Of a DNA stretch of 64,000 bases, positions 1 to 8,127 are shown one piece after another. The stretch is from NCBI GenBank assembly GCA_002372015.1, contig DFIA01000092.1, forward strand, positions 1 through 64,000, read 5' to 3'. The position numbers were made by a program, and so were the translations under genes. How positions within the stretch are numbered: the stretch's first letter is position 1; the number at the start of each line of letters is the position of its first letter. Origin of the DNA: Bacteroidales bacterium UBA3709. GTDB lineage: Bacteria; Bacteroidota; Bacteroidia; Bacteroidales; UBA932. A model generated the notes under the pieces. It searched no databases. It was given only the letters and a program-made list of their open reading frames with translations, and was not told where the DNA came from.

Positions 1-200
1 GAATTACGCACGGCAGACATTGCATAAGACTCAAAAACAGAAGCATTTGCTATCTCCACTTTTTTAGAGAGCATTCTTTCAAATACAGATTGCACAATAT
101 CTTCGGCCTCTGCATAGGAAACGAAAAATCCCATGGCATAGAAACATAAAAAAGTCTTCCGGCTTTCATATAGTCTAACTATAGCCTCACGATTGCTCAT
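1..200 (-). CDS. ECF-type RNA polymerase sigma factor, 3' part beyond the window edge
   Basis: The frame opens at the ATG ending at position 200 and stays open to the window edge, giving 66 N-terminal residues. The sequence matches sigma-70 region 2: an LY-x-SRK helix, then aromatic residues, then the EAEDIVQ-x-VFERM stretch that binds the core enzyme and the -10 element. It was read directly and is a partial gene. It lies 32 bp downstream of the TPR-HTH regulator on the same strand, so the two are probably co-transcribed. The promoters it controls cannot be deduced. The family call is strong; the specific role is unknown. Confidence 0.75.
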   Translation of the reverse strand, partial: MSNREAIVRLYESRKTFLCFYAMGFFVSYAEAEDIVQSVFERMLSKKVEIANASVFESYAMSAVRN

Positions 201-232
201 GGAAATCCCGCATTTTACAAATATTGTATTTT

Positions 233-1924
233 CTACATTGCCGATATTGTGGCTTGTAAATCTATACAGCCCATATCTGCTTTTATGCGTCTTTTGCTTC
301 GCGACACACTATCTTTGTCTATTCCTAAAAGCTTCCCTATTTGGGCATTATCCATCCCAAGATATATAAGCGTTGCCACTTTTTCGTATGCCGGTGTGGC
401 CTTTTTACCAAGGGCTTTATCGAGATTTTGGAAAAAATTCGGATAAGCTCGTGAAAAATGGGAACGAAAAACAAGCCATTCTTCCTCTGTTGCAATGCCG
501 GTTTCTTTTACCTGCAAAAGCATGGTATCCAACTCTGTAGCTGCCATCTTCCTCTGCTGCTGTTCATGCTGGCGAATAATCCTTCTGTGAATCCTCGCCT
601 TAAAACGCTTTCTTCCTCTTATCAGCAGGATAATGATACCTACAAGAATTACTATTATAAGTATAGTCCATATCCAATATAATCTTGCCTTTTTATCTTT
701 TTGTACGGTATCTATAGATGCTTGTATCTGGTGCAATTCGAGTTCGGTTTTAGCCTGCAGATGCTCTATGCTTTGGCGGTTTTTCTGCAAATATTCTTCT
801 AATTGTCGGCTCCTTTTTATAACGACAGAGGCGCTATCTTCCTGATTTTGAAGCTCAAAAGCTCTTGCTATTTCGTCGTACACCTTCTTTTGAAGACTTC
901 CAAAATGTTTAGTCTTTGAATATCTTCTGGCTTGTTTTAATTCTGTTAAGGCTTTTTTAGCGTCTTTTTGCCCAAGGTGCGCCTGAGCCAATCCTAAATA
1001 AGAGTATATAATATTTGCGGTATCTTTGTCTCTAAGCGAAATCTCCATCAATTTATCTAAGGCTTCTTTGGCCTTTGAGTATTGCTGCCACTTAACAAAT
1101 ACAAGCCCCAATTTACCTGCTGCAACTTGTTTATATTTTTGCAGTTCTTCATTCTCCGCATCTACTTCATTCAATGGATAATCGGCCAAGGCTTCAAAAA
1201 CAACAGAACAACTGTCCCATTTATTGATTTCCATATAAGAGGTGCCAAGAATATTCATAATCCTCATTACCTTTGCCACAGATACGGTATCCTTCCTTTT
1301 TTCATAAAACAAGGTTCCGTATTTTATTGCATCGCTATAAGCCTCTGCTTCAAAAAAAACTTCTGCCATTTCAGCAAATCGTTCCGCAGAATAGTACTCA
1401 TCTTCTAACTTGTTCTTCTGTAAGATGCTTATAGATTTGCTTTCGTAAATAGCGGCCCTAAGCGGCTCTTCCTGCGCCAAAAGTGCCATAGTTCTATATA
1501 GTTCCGCTAAAAGATACTGATCGCCAAGCGAGGCTGCCTTTTGCAAAGCTACACTTCCCTCAGCCTCCAAATAATCAGTCTTATCAGATTTATACAATAA
1601 CTTACCATATATTTCGTATATGGTGTTACGTATCTCTACTCTTGGAGATGGATTTTTTTTAGCATAATCTCTCAAACTATTCAGAGTTCCCAAAAAGTCC
1701 ATATAAGAAGCCTGATAGTCTTTAGAAGTATCTGCCTGTTTTCTTATATATAACGAATCTCTATATATTTTTGAACAAGCGGCTGTTTGGGTAATATCTG
1801 TTATTTTCCACGCTTCTATTATTGCGGATATGTCTTTGTTGGTTTCATTCCTTTCGCACGCAAAGGGAATAATAAACATCAAAAGCAATATGGAATAGTA
1901 TGCAACCCTGAATGTCTTGTGCAT
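233..1924 (-). CDS. TPR-repeat membrane lipoprotein with C-terminal HTH (signalling regulator)
   Basis: This is a 563-residue protein. It has an N-terminal signal ending in a Cys at about residue 23 (I-P-F-A-C, a plausible lipobox), then roughly 350 residues of helical TPR-like repeats, a coiled-coil stretch rich in Glu/Gln/Lys, and one transmembrane helix near 416-437 (W-I-W-T-I-L-I-I). An Arg/Lys-rich cytoplasmic segment follows, and then a C-terminal helix-turn-helix (Q-I-G-K-L-L-G-I-D-K-D-S-V-S-R). This TPR-TM-HTH layout is common in Bacteroidota, where such proteins sense envelope or nutrient signals and act on DNA while membrane-bound. The inference here is a regulator of the sigma gene that follows 32 bp downstream. 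Its ligand and targets are unknown. Confidence 0.8.
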   Translation of the reverse strand: MHKTFRVAYYSILLLMFIIPFACERNETNKDISAIIEAWKITDITQTAACSKIYRDSLYIRKQADTSKDYQASYMDFLGTLNSLRDYAKKNPSPRVEIRNTIYEIYGKLLYKSDKTDYLEAEGSVALQKAASLGDQYLLAELYRTMALLAQEEPLRAAIYESKSISILQKNKLEDEYYSAERFAEMAEVFFEAEAYSDAIKYGTLFYEKRKDTVSVAKVMRIMNILGTSYMEINKWDSCSVVFEALADYPLNEVDAENEELQKYKQVAAGKLGLVFVKWQQYSKAKEALDKLMEISLRDKDTANIIYSYLGLAQAHLGQKDAKKALTELKQARRYSKTKHFGSLQKKVYDEIARAFELQNQEDSASVVIKRSRQLEEYLQKNRQSIEHLQAKTELELHQIQASIDTVQKDKKARLYWIWTILIIVILVGIIILLIRGRKRFKARIHRRIIRQHEQQQRKMAATELDTMLLQVKETGIATEEEWLVFRSHFSRAYPNFFQNLDKALGKKATPAYEKVATLIYLGMDNAQIGKLLGIDKDSVSRSKRRIKADMGCIDLQATISAM

Positions 1925-1968
1925 TGTCTTTGTCTTTTTAAAAAGGTGCTATCACAAAACGAATATAT

Positions 1969-2004
1969 AAAAAAAAGACCAATTACAGAATCTTGCAATT
2001 GGTC
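1969..2004 (-). terminator. Rho-independent terminator after tRNA-Pro
   Basis: On the minus strand the 8-bp stem GACCAATT/AATTGGTC with a 12-nt loop is followed directly by a run of eight T. It begins 27 bp after the tRNA-Pro 3' end, so it should end the peptide-tRNA transcript. The opposite strand also carries a short T run, so bidirectional function is possible, but the TPR gene starts upstream of it and reads away. Confidence 0.75.
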
Positions 2005-2030
2005 AAAAAAACATAGTATGAAAACGATCT

Positions 2031-2107
2031 TGGTCGGGGTACTCCGACTCGAACGGAGGACCCCCTGCTCCCAAAGCAGGTGCGCTAGCCAACTGCGCCA
2101 CACCCCG
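2031..2107 (-). tRNA. tRNA-Pro (anticodon UGG), CCA encoded
   Basis: Read on the minus strand it folds as a full cloverleaf of 77 nt including an encoded 3' CCA. The acceptor arms are CGGGGTG and TACCCCG, the anticodon stem is CCTGC/GCAGG around loop TTTGGGA (anticodon TGG, reading CCN proline codons), and the T arm is CTCCG-TTCGAGT-CGGAG. The discriminator base is A. The 5' end is only 8 bp beyond the stop codon of the upstream small ORF on the same strand, and a terminator follows. Confidence 0.95.
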
Positions 2108-2115
2108 TTATTCAG

Positions 2116-2307
2116 CTACGCATCTTCCCAGTCAGTGTTGTAACCGCTATCACCCCAATTGTGCTCGGTTACTTCTTGCCCAACACTCTCAATTTCGCTA
2201 CTTGGTTGAATAACACTACCTTGAAGCAAGCTGCTTTCCAATTCTATATCAATGCGGCTGTAAATTGCAGGGCTTTCAAATCCCGTGTTGTTAACTTGTA
2301 TTTTCAT
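2116..2307 (-). CDS. Small acidic Bacteroidota-type protein of unknown function (63 aa)
   Basis: The start at 2307 is chosen because an ATG 36 bp further upstream would lie inside a near-perfect promoter (2341-2371). The product is 63 residues, rich in Glu, Ser and Gly. It begins with a short basic-polar segment, has a central L-L-Q-G-S-V motif and ends in an acidic tail with two Trp residues (N-W-G-D and D-W-E-D-A). It has no signal peptide or membrane helix. Small proteins of this general pattern (aliphatic first half, a short L-x-G-S motif, acidic aromatic tail) are frequent in Bacteroidota, but I know no proven function. Its stop lies 8 bp from tRNA-Pro, so both should share one transcript. 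Confidence 0.6.
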   Translation of the reverse strand: MKIQVNNTGFESPAIYSRIDIELESSLLQGSVIQPSSEIESVGQEVTEHNWGDSGYNTDWEDA

Positions 2308-2340
2308 CTTTTTTTGTTTTTGTTCACGTGAAAAATCGTG

Positions 2341-2371
2341 CAAATTTAGTCAAATTTTTCTTTCCTGCAAA
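2341..2371 (-). promoter_or_regulatory. Bacteroidota sigma-AB promoter for the small protein and tRNA-Pro
   Basis: The minus strand carries TTTG, exactly 19 nt, then TAAATTTG, an exact match to the Bacteroidota consensus (-33 TTTG, -7 TAnnTTTG). Transcription would begin near 2334, leaving a leader of about 27 nt before the ATG at 2307. It is the best canonical promoter in this part of the window. Confidence 0.75.
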
Positions 2372-2418
2372 TTATTTTACAAAAAACTTATGCAAAAAAG
2401 ACACATTATTCCATGTAC

Positions 2419-3957
2419 TCATATTTTTTCCAAAAGTCTTTTCATAGATACTTTTGCTTCTACAATAGCGTGCAATTCCGCTATAGATACCCTCTCCTGC
2501 TCCATTGTATCTCTATGCCTGAGGGTTACTTTATTGTCTGAAATTGTTTCAAAATCTACCGTAACACAATATGGGGTTCCTATTGCATCCTGACGGCGGT
2601 ATCTCTTTCCTATAGTATCTTTTTCTTCGTACTGGCAATTGAAGTCTAACTTTAGTTCGTCCAGTATTTTCTGTGCTGAAGAAATAAGTTCTTCCTTTTT
2701 AACAAGCGGAAGAACCGCTATTTTAACCGGAGCCAATGCTGGATGGAATTTCATAACAGCCCTTTCTTCTCCGTTTTCGAGCTTCTCCAAACAATAAGCG
2801 GAAGATAAAACAGCCAAAACAGTTCTATCTACACCTATAGAGGTTTCTACTACATAAGGAACATAACTAATATTTTGCTCCGGATCAAAGTATTGTATCT
2901 TTCTGCCGCTAAATTCCTGATGCCTGCTAAGATCAAAGTCTGTTCTGGAATGGATACCCTCAAGCTCTTTGAAACCGAAAGGAAAATTATACTCTATATC
3001 TGTTGCAGCATTTGCATAGTGGGCCAGTTTTTCGTGGTCGTGATAACGATACCTACCCTCTCCTAACCCCATTGCCAAGTGCCATGCAAGTCTTTTCTGC
3101 TTCCAATGACTGAACCATTCCAACTCTTCTCCCGGCCTTACAAAAAACTGCATTTCCATCTGCTCAAATTCTCTCATTCTAAAGATGAACTGCCTTGCAA
3201 CAATTTCGTTTCTGAAGGCTTTCCCTATTTGGGCTATCCCAAACGGAATCTTCATTCTTCCGCTTTTTTGAACATTCAGAAAGTTTACAAATATACCCTG
3301 AGCTGTTTCTGGACGAAGATACAAGGTTCCTGTTTCGTCTGAAATATTGCCCAATTGAGTGGAAAACATAAGGTTGAATTGTCTTACATCTGTCCAGTTT
3401 CTTGTTCCTGATATAGGATCTACTATCTCGCAATCTACTATAAGCTGTTTGAGTGCTGCCAGATCGTTGTCATTAAGAGCTTTTGCCATTTTTTCCCTAA
3501 CCTCATCTACCTTCTTCTGCTCCCGTAGCACATTTGGATTGGTTGCACGAAATTGTGCCTCGTCAAAGTTATCGGCAAATTTTTTTCTGCCTTTTGCCAC
3601 TTCTTTGTCTATTTTAGCCTCTATCTTAGCTATATAATCTTCGAGCAAAACATCTGCACGATACCTCTTCTTAGAATCCTTATTATCTATTAGGGGGTCG
3701 TTAAAAGCATCTACATGGCCGGAAGCTTTCCAAATTTTAGGGTGCATGAATATACACGAATCTATTCCCACAATATTCTGGTTGAGTTTTACCATGGAAT
3801 CCCACCAGTAACGCTTTATATTGTTTTTGAGTTCGCTTCCCATCTGTCCATAATCATACACGGCACTAAGCCCATCATATATTTCGCTGGAAGGAAAAAT
3901 AAAACCATACTCCTTGGTATGCGATATCAGATTCTTGAAAAGTTCTTCTTGTGTCAT
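2419..3957 (-). CDS. glyQS: Glycyl-tRNA synthetase, homodimeric class II
   Basis: The 512-residue cytoplasmic enzyme charges tRNA-Gly. Class II features are visible: YLRPETAQGIF at about 213-223, motif 2 (F-R-N-E-I with R-x-F-I-F-R-M-R-E-F) from about 248, and motif 3 (G-V-D-R-T-V-L-A-V-L) at about 375-384. A C-terminal anticodon-binding domain (P-V-K-I-A-V-L-P-L) follows. The length is that of the archaeal/eukaryal-type alpha2 enzyme used by Bacteroidota, not the alpha2-beta2 form. It is the last gene of the sufS-sufE-folK-glyQS run, separated from folK by 65 bp, and may have its own promoter. Confidence 0.97.
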   Translation of the reverse strand: MTQEELFKNLISHTKEYGFIFPSSEIYDGLSAVYDYGQMGSELKNNIKRYWWDSMVKLNQNIVGIDSCIFMHPKIWKASGHVDAFNDPLIDNKDSKKRYRADVLLEDYIAKIEAKIDKEVAKGRKKFADNFDEAQFRATNPNVLREQKKVDEVREKMAKALNDNDLAALKQLIVDCEIVDPISGTRNWTDVRQFNLMFSTQLGNISDETGTLYLRPETAQGIFVNFLNVQKSGRMKIPFGIAQIGKAFRNEIVARQFIFRMREFEQMEMQFFVRPGEELEWFSHWKQKRLAWHLAMGLGEGRYRYHDHEKLAHYANAATDIEYNFPFGFKELEGIHSRTDFDLSRHQEFSGRKIQYFDPEQNISYVPYVVETSIGVDRTVLAVLSSAYCLEKLENGEERAVMKFHPALAPVKIAVLPLVKKEELISSAQKILDELKLDFNCQYEEKDTIGKRYRRQDAIGTPYCVTVDFETISDNKVTLRHRDTMEQERVSIAELHAIVEAKVSMKRLLEKI

Positions 3958-4022
3958 ATCTGTTTTTATTATCTTTTTTGCTTCTCTTTTAGCTTATCGC
4001 TCTTCTGTTTGCTATGGCAAAC

Positions 4023-4598
4023 CTAACATATTTTGGGCAACATAGCCAATAATTCCTTTACAAAAGGCCTTGTTTCTTTTTGAGGATGTGGAAGTACAAG
4101 CCTTTTGCTATACTCCTTTACTTCAACCCATTGAGTATTTTTGTCCGCCCCGTTGTCCGCTCTGCCGTCCGCCCTATAAGCCTCAATTATATCTATATCT
4201 AAGGTGCGGCTCTGATACGCTTTTCCTTTCTCTTTATATGTACGCTTGCGCCCAAAAAGATTCTCTATTTTGAGCATTTCTTCCAATGCGGCAAGAGGAG
4301 TTTTGTCTGTTATGCAACAAAGAATCTGATTTGAAAAAACCGGAGTCAGACCGGATTCGTTGCCAACAAAATCTGCATCTTCATTAAAAGTCCCACACGG
4401 TTCTGTCTGTATAATGTCGGTAGCAAAGGCTACTTGCTCCAGACTGTCTATCTCTATATAGTCGGGCAGAAGGGTTGCTATTATTTCCTTATCGGCTTCT
4501 TCTATGATTTGTTTAGGAGATAACTCTCCATAAGGAAGATTACTGCCCAATAAAAGTATCAGTTTATATAAAACTCTCTCTTGCATTTCTGTCGCCAT
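4023..4598 (-). CDS. folK: 2-amino-4-hydroxy-6-hydroxymethyldihydropteridine pyrophosphokinase
   Basis: This enzyme transfers pyrophosphate from ATP to the pterin precursor of folate. Visible motifs are the N-terminal L-L-L-G-S-N-L, the E-N-L-F-G-R-K-R segment, the S-R-T-L-D-I-D-I-I active-site strand and the P-H-P-Q-K-E-T-R-P-F-V motif. At 191 residues it is longer than the usual 150-165. Extra length sits in a loop around N-E-D-A-D-F-V and in a charged Ala/Asp/Gly-rich insertion just after the D-I-D-I-I motif. Its ATG is 4 bp from the upstream sufE stop, so translation is probably coupled. folA and thyA lie in a separate locus at 37-38.5 kb. Confidence 0.9.
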   Translation of the reverse strand: MATEMQERVLYKLILLLGSNLPYGELSPKQIIEEADKEIIATLLPDYIEIDSLEQVAFATDIIQTEPCGTFNEDADFVGNESGLTPVFSNQILCCITDKTPLAALEEMLKIENLFGRKRTYKEKGKAYQSRTLDIDIIEAYRADGRADNGADKNTQWVEVKEYSKRLVLPHPQKETRPFVKELLAMLPKIC

Positions 4599-4602
4599 TA
4601 GT

Positions 4603-5370
4603 TTACATCAACCCTAATTCCAACCTCGCCTCCTCGCTCATCCGGCTTTCGTCCCACTCCGGCTCAAACGTAAGCTCTATCTGAACCCCCTTTACTCCCG
4701 GGGCATCAGCAACCGCATTATTTACGTCATTTACAACATCTTCTGCCATAGGGCAGGTAGGAGAAGTCATTGTCATCTTTATATAAACATTCCTGTTTTC
4801 CTGCACATTAACTTCATAAATAAGCCCTAAATCGTAAACATTTACCGGAATTTCCGGATCGAAAACCTGTTTTAGAGCTGTTATTACATTTTTCTGAATC
4901 TGCTCTATTGTATATTTTTCTTCCTCCATACTCTCTTTAGATTTCTCTGCTTCTATTTTTTCTTTATAGGCTACTGCATAGAGTTTTATCTGCTTTAGCA
5001 TAGAAACCAGTCCGTTTGCCCGAGTTGGAGATAAATTAGAGCGTAATCCTATTGTATCTATGAATTCTATTTCGGATTCTATGATTTCTTCTGGGGTGTG
5101 CCCGTCATAAACTCTTATAAGCAAAGATATTATACCCTTTGTTATAATAGCATCGCTATCTGCCGAAAAATAAAGCCTTCCCTCTTCTTCTCTACAATCT
5201 AACCACACACGGCTCTGACATCCCTTAATAAGATTTTCTTCTGTTTTGGCGCTCTCTTGTATAACCGGCATAGATTTACCCAAATCTATAATATATTGGT
5301 ATTTATCCATCCAGTTATCAAAAACCGAAAATTCTTCTATAATCTGTTGTTCTATTTCCTTTATTGTCAT
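4603..5370 (-). CDS. sufE: SufE sulfur acceptor fused to a MIP18/SufT-like (DUF59) domain
   Basis: Residues 1-140 are a SufE domain with the sulfur-accepting Cys51 in G-C-Q-S-R-V-W-L, the same number as in E. coli SufE. A charged linker (about 140-155) leads to a MIP18/DUF59 domain from about 156 to 255, with D-P-E-I-P-V-N-V-Y-D-L-G-L-I-Y at 171-185 and the conserved Cys206 in T-S-P-T-C-P. SufE takes persulfide from SufS; DUF59 proteins help mature or deliver Fe-S clusters. The two are more often separate neighbouring genes. The gene sits 22 bp after sufS and 4 bp before folK. The open frame was followed through the junction with no stop. Confidence 0.9.
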   Translation of the reverse strand: MTIKEIEQQIIEEFSVFDNWMDKYQYIIDLGKSMPVIQESAKTEENLIKGCQSRVWLDCREEEGRLYFSADSDAIITKGIISLLIRVYDGHTPEEIIESEIEFIDTIGLRSNLSPTRANGLVSMLKQIKLYAVAYKEKIEAEKSKESMEEEKYTIEQIQKNVITALKQVFDPEIPVNVYDLGLIYEVNVQENRNVYIKMTMTSPTCPMAEDVVNDVNNAVADAPGVKGVQIELTFEPEWDESRMSEEARLELGLM

Positions 5371-5392
5371 GGTAATATATGTTTCTTTCGGG

Positions 5393-6664
5393 TTAGGAAA
5401 GCATCTTTCTGGCCCTGTTAAGACAGCTCACAAAATATTCTGCTTCCTCCATAGTGTTGTATGGGGCAAAAGAAGCTCTTAATGCAGATGTTGCTCCAAA
5501 AGAATTCAGAAGCGGCTCTGCACACATCATCCCGGAGCGAACAGCTATCCCCATTTTATCGAGTAACTGAGCAATATCTCCCGCATTTATTCCTTTGATG
5601 TTGAATGTAAATATAGGACTCTTACCCATATTTTGCGTCTCCGGTGTGCCATATAACTCTACATCATTATCTCTCAATAGTATATCTAACATATACTGAG
5701 TTATTTTTTGTTCCTCCGCCTTTAAGGTCTCACCTACATCTCCCGAAAAAAGATATTCGGCAAACTCCAGTGCCGGAGTCAAGGAAGCTGCTCCAATGAA
5801 ATTTGGAGTACCGGCTTCAAATTTCAGTGGCAAGGATGCGTATGTGGTTTTTTCATAAGAAACCGTTTCCACCATATCTCCACCTCCCATATAAGGAGGT
5901 AATTGCTCCAAAAGCTCTTTTTTCCCATACAGCACTCCTACTCCTGTAGCACCATATATCTTGTGGGCAGAAAAGGCATAAAAATCGCAATCCATAGCCT
6001 GCACATCTACCTTGGAATGCACTACACCCTGCGCTCCATCTACAAGAACGGGTATTTTTTTTGCGCGGGCTACGGATATGATTTCTTTCACAGGATTATG
6101 TAAGCCTGTTATATTGGATATATGAGTAAGTGCCAATATTTTAACCCTATCTGTCAGTAATTTTTCCACCTCTTCTACAACAAGCCTTCCGCTTTTACCT
6201 CTCCCGCAAAAGATATCCGTAGGTATGACCTTTATAATAGCTCCTACCCTCTGTGCGGCCAACTGCCAAGGCACTATATTGGAATGATGAGAATCGGCTT
6301 CTATAAGAATTACGTCTCCTATGCTGAGGCTCCTGCAAAATGTATCTGCAACAAGGTTTATAGAAGCTGTGGTTCCAGAGGTAAAAATTATGTTTTCTAC
6401 AGAGGGCGCATTGATAAACTCACATACCTTTTTTCTTGCGGCCTCGTATGCTGTAGTGGCACGGTCTGATAATTCATACATAGAGCGATGCACGTTTGCA
6501 TTATTCTCTGTTAACGCTTTTTGTATAAAATCCAGCACTTGCTTAGGTTTCTGGGTAGTGGCGGCGTTGTCTAAATAGACAAGTTTCTGCCCGTTCATGG
6601 TTAGCCCAAGCGCTGGAACCTTTTCTCTTGTTCTTGCTATTATGTCTTTTAAAGTGCCACTCAT
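5393..6664 (-). CDS. sufS: Cysteine desulfurase SufS
   Basis: The 423-residue PLP enzyme removes sulfur from cysteine for Fe-S cluster assembly. The start at 6664 (M-S-G-T-L-K-D) is preferred over an upstream codon that adds 11 unrelated residues. Visible are Y-L-D-N-A-A-T-T-Q-K-P, the PLP-binding H-H-S-N segment near 126-129, Lys235 in F-S-A-H-K-I-Y-G, and the catalytic Cys381 in R-S-G-M-M-C-A-E-P, where the family usually has G-H-H-C-A. sufB, sufC and sufD are not in this window, so the scaffold genes are elsewhere. Confidence 0.96.
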   Translation of the reverse strand: MSGTLKDIIARTREKVPALGLTMNGQKLVYLDNAATTQKPKQVLDFIQKALTENNANVHRSMYELSDRATTAYEAARKKVCEFINAPSVENIIFTSGTTASINLVADTFCRSLSIGDVILIEADSHHSNIVPWQLAAQRVGAIIKVIPTDIFCGRGKSGRLVVEEVEKLLTDRVKILALTHISNITGLHNPVKEIISVARAKKIPVLVDGAQGVVHSKVDVQAMDCDFYAFSAHKIYGATGVGVLYGKKELLEQLPPYMGGGDMVETVSYEKTTYASLPLKFEAGTPNFIGAASLTPALEFAEYLFSGDVGETLKAEEQKITQYMLDILLRDNDVELYGTPETQNMGKSPIFTFNIKGINAGDIAQLLDKMGIAVRSGMMCAEPLLNSFGATSALRASFAPYNTMEEAEYFVSCLNRARKMLS

Positions 6665-6707
6665 AGCCGTATCAGATATCAGCAAGCAAAAATACAATTA
6701 TATTTTC

Positions 6708-6715
6708 TAAATTTG
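6708..6715 (+). promoter_or_regulatory. -7 box (TAAATTTG) next to the SDR start codon
   Basis: TAAATTTG matches the Bacteroidota -7 consensus and ends 6 nt before the ATG at 6722. No clear TTTG is seen at the -33 position. If used, the mRNA would start at or just before the start codon. Confidence 0.45.
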
Positions 6716-6721
6716 CTCAAT

Positions 6722-7486
6722 ATGAATAAGACTGTTTTGATTACCGGAGCAACCAGCGGTATCGGCAAGGCCTGCGCCGTTAGATTTGCACAAGGAGGAT
6801 ATGACATAATCCTCACCGGAAGAACTAAAGAAAAGGTTTCTGCTGCAGAAAGAGATATTCTCTCTATTTGTCCAAACATAGAAACATTCCCTTTGATATT
6901 TGATGTACGAGATAAAGAAGCTGCTCAAAAAGCAGTTCTCTCCCTCCCCGCAAAGTGGTCGGAAATAGACGTTTTGATAAACAATGCCGGTTTAGCGCTT
7001 GGATTAGATCCCGAATACGGCGGCGACATAGACGATTGGGAAACAATGATAGACACCAACATTAAAGGCTTACTCTACATGACACGATTAGTGGTTCCGG
7101 CAATGGTGGCACGAGGTAGGGGACATATCATTAACATTGGTTCTGTAGCAGGAGATGCGGCGTATGCTAATGGCAATGTTTACTGTGCAACCAAAGCTGC
7201 CGTAAAATCGCTTACAGATGGCCTTCGTATAGATTTGGCACATACTCCTTTACGTGTTACAAATCTAAAGCCGGGCCTCGTTGAAACCAATTTCAGCACA
7301 ACTCGGTTCCACGGTGATAAGAACCGGGCAGAAAAAGTTTACAATGGAATTAAGCCTCTGTCTGGTGCAGATATCGCAGATGTTGCTTTTTATGCAGCCT
7401 CAGCTCCAGCGCATGTACAAATTGCAGAAGTTTTGATTCTTGCCACTCATCAGGCAAGCGGCAGTGTAATTTTCAGGGAGGAATAA
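6722..7486 (+). CDS. Short-chain dehydrogenase/reductase (YdfG-like)
   Basis: The 254-residue SDR has the NAD(P)-binding T-G-A-T-S-G-I-G at 8-15, N-N-A-G at 87-90, and the catalytic Ser141, Tyr154 and Lys158 (Y-C-A-T-K). Overall it resembles the YdfG group, which reduces 3-hydroxy acids such as serine or allo-threonine with NADP; this substrate is only inferred. A TTG codon at 6713 would extend the frame by three residues but lies inside the -7 box, so ATG 6722 is used. It is divergent from sufS and followed by ruvA after 31 bp. Confidence 0.88.
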   Translation: MNKTVLITGATSGIGKACAVRFAQGGYDIILTGRTKEKVSAAERDILSICPNIETFPLIFDVRDKEAAQKAVLSLPAKWSEIDVLINNAGLALGLDPEYGGDIDDWETMIDTNIKGLLYMTRLVVPAMVARGRGHIINIGSVAGDAAYANGNVYCATKAAVKSLTDGLRIDLAHTPLRVTNLKPGLVETNFSTTRFHGDKNRAEKVYNGIKPLSGADIADVAFYAASAPAHVQIAEVLILATHQASGSVIFREE

Positions 7487-7517
7487 CCAAAGAATAATTC
7501 TAAATCTACATCACTCT

Positions 7518-8105
7518 ATGTACGACTATATAAAAGGTCTGCTAATTGAAACTTCTCCCACGCAAGCTGTGGTGGAAACCGGCGGAATAGGCTATAAACT
7601 GGAAATTTCGCTACAAACCTTTACCGATATTCAAAATAAAAAAGATGTAAAGCTTTACATCTACTACCACGTAAAGGAAGATATTGCCATGTGGTACGGT
7701 TTTGCCGACAAAGAAGAGAGGGCCATGTTCTTGCTCCTTATAAATGTCAATGGCATAGGCCCTAACACAGCCAGAATGATTCTTTCTTCCCTTAGTACAG
7801 AGGAATTGAAAGGTGCTATAGCCTCTAACGATGTAAATAAGATCAAAGCCGTTAAAGGAATAGGTTTGAAAACAGCTCAAAGGCTCATTATAGACCTTAA
7901 AGACAAAATATTAAAAGGGGCAGATACTTCAACTTTGCAGCTCGGAGTTTCCACAAAAAGCCCAAGCGCAGAAGAGGCTCTTGGAGCTCTCGTTATGCTC
8001 GGCTTTAATAAGCAGTCTTCAGAAAAAGCTATTGCAGAGGTTCTTAGAGAAAAACCAGATTGCACAGTAGAGCAACTTATAAAACTTGCCTTAAAGCGGC
8101 TTTGA
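7518..8105 (+). CDS. ruvA: Holliday junction branch-migration protein RuvA
   Basis: The 195-residue protein binds Holliday junctions and loads the RuvB motor. The N-terminal OB fold begins M-Y-D-Y-I-K-G, followed by two helix-hairpin-helix motifs (N-V-N-G-I-G-P-N-T-A and A-V-K-G-I-G-L-K-T-A-Q-R-L) and a small C-terminal RuvB-binding domain (A-L-G-A-L-V-M-L-G-F). Length is normal. ruvB is about 14.5 kb away on the other strand. ruvC is not in the window. Confidence 0.97.
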   Translation: MYDYIKGLLIETSPTQAVVETGGIGYKLEISLQTFTDIQNKKDVKLYIYYHVKEDIAMWYGFADKEERAMFLLLINVNGIGPNTARMILSSLSTEELKGAIASNDVNKIKAVKGIGLKTAQRLIIDLKDKILKGADTSTLQLGVSTKSPSAEEALGALVMLGFNKQSSEKAIAEVLREKPDCTVEQLIKLALKRL

Positions 8106-8127
8106 AAACAGTCGTAAAGCCTGTTCT

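Noticed and set aside
2320..2335. parS-like CACGTG sequence upstream of the small acidic protein
   Set aside because: It differs from the TGTTTCACGTGAAACA parS form at three positions and from the two local copies at more; it lies in the leader next to a promoter.
6713..6721. Upstream TTG starts for the SDR, and similar ones at 29392, 37144 and 38545
   Set aside because: Most lie inside or next to -7 promoter boxes or add residues absent from the families; the following ATG codons are better.
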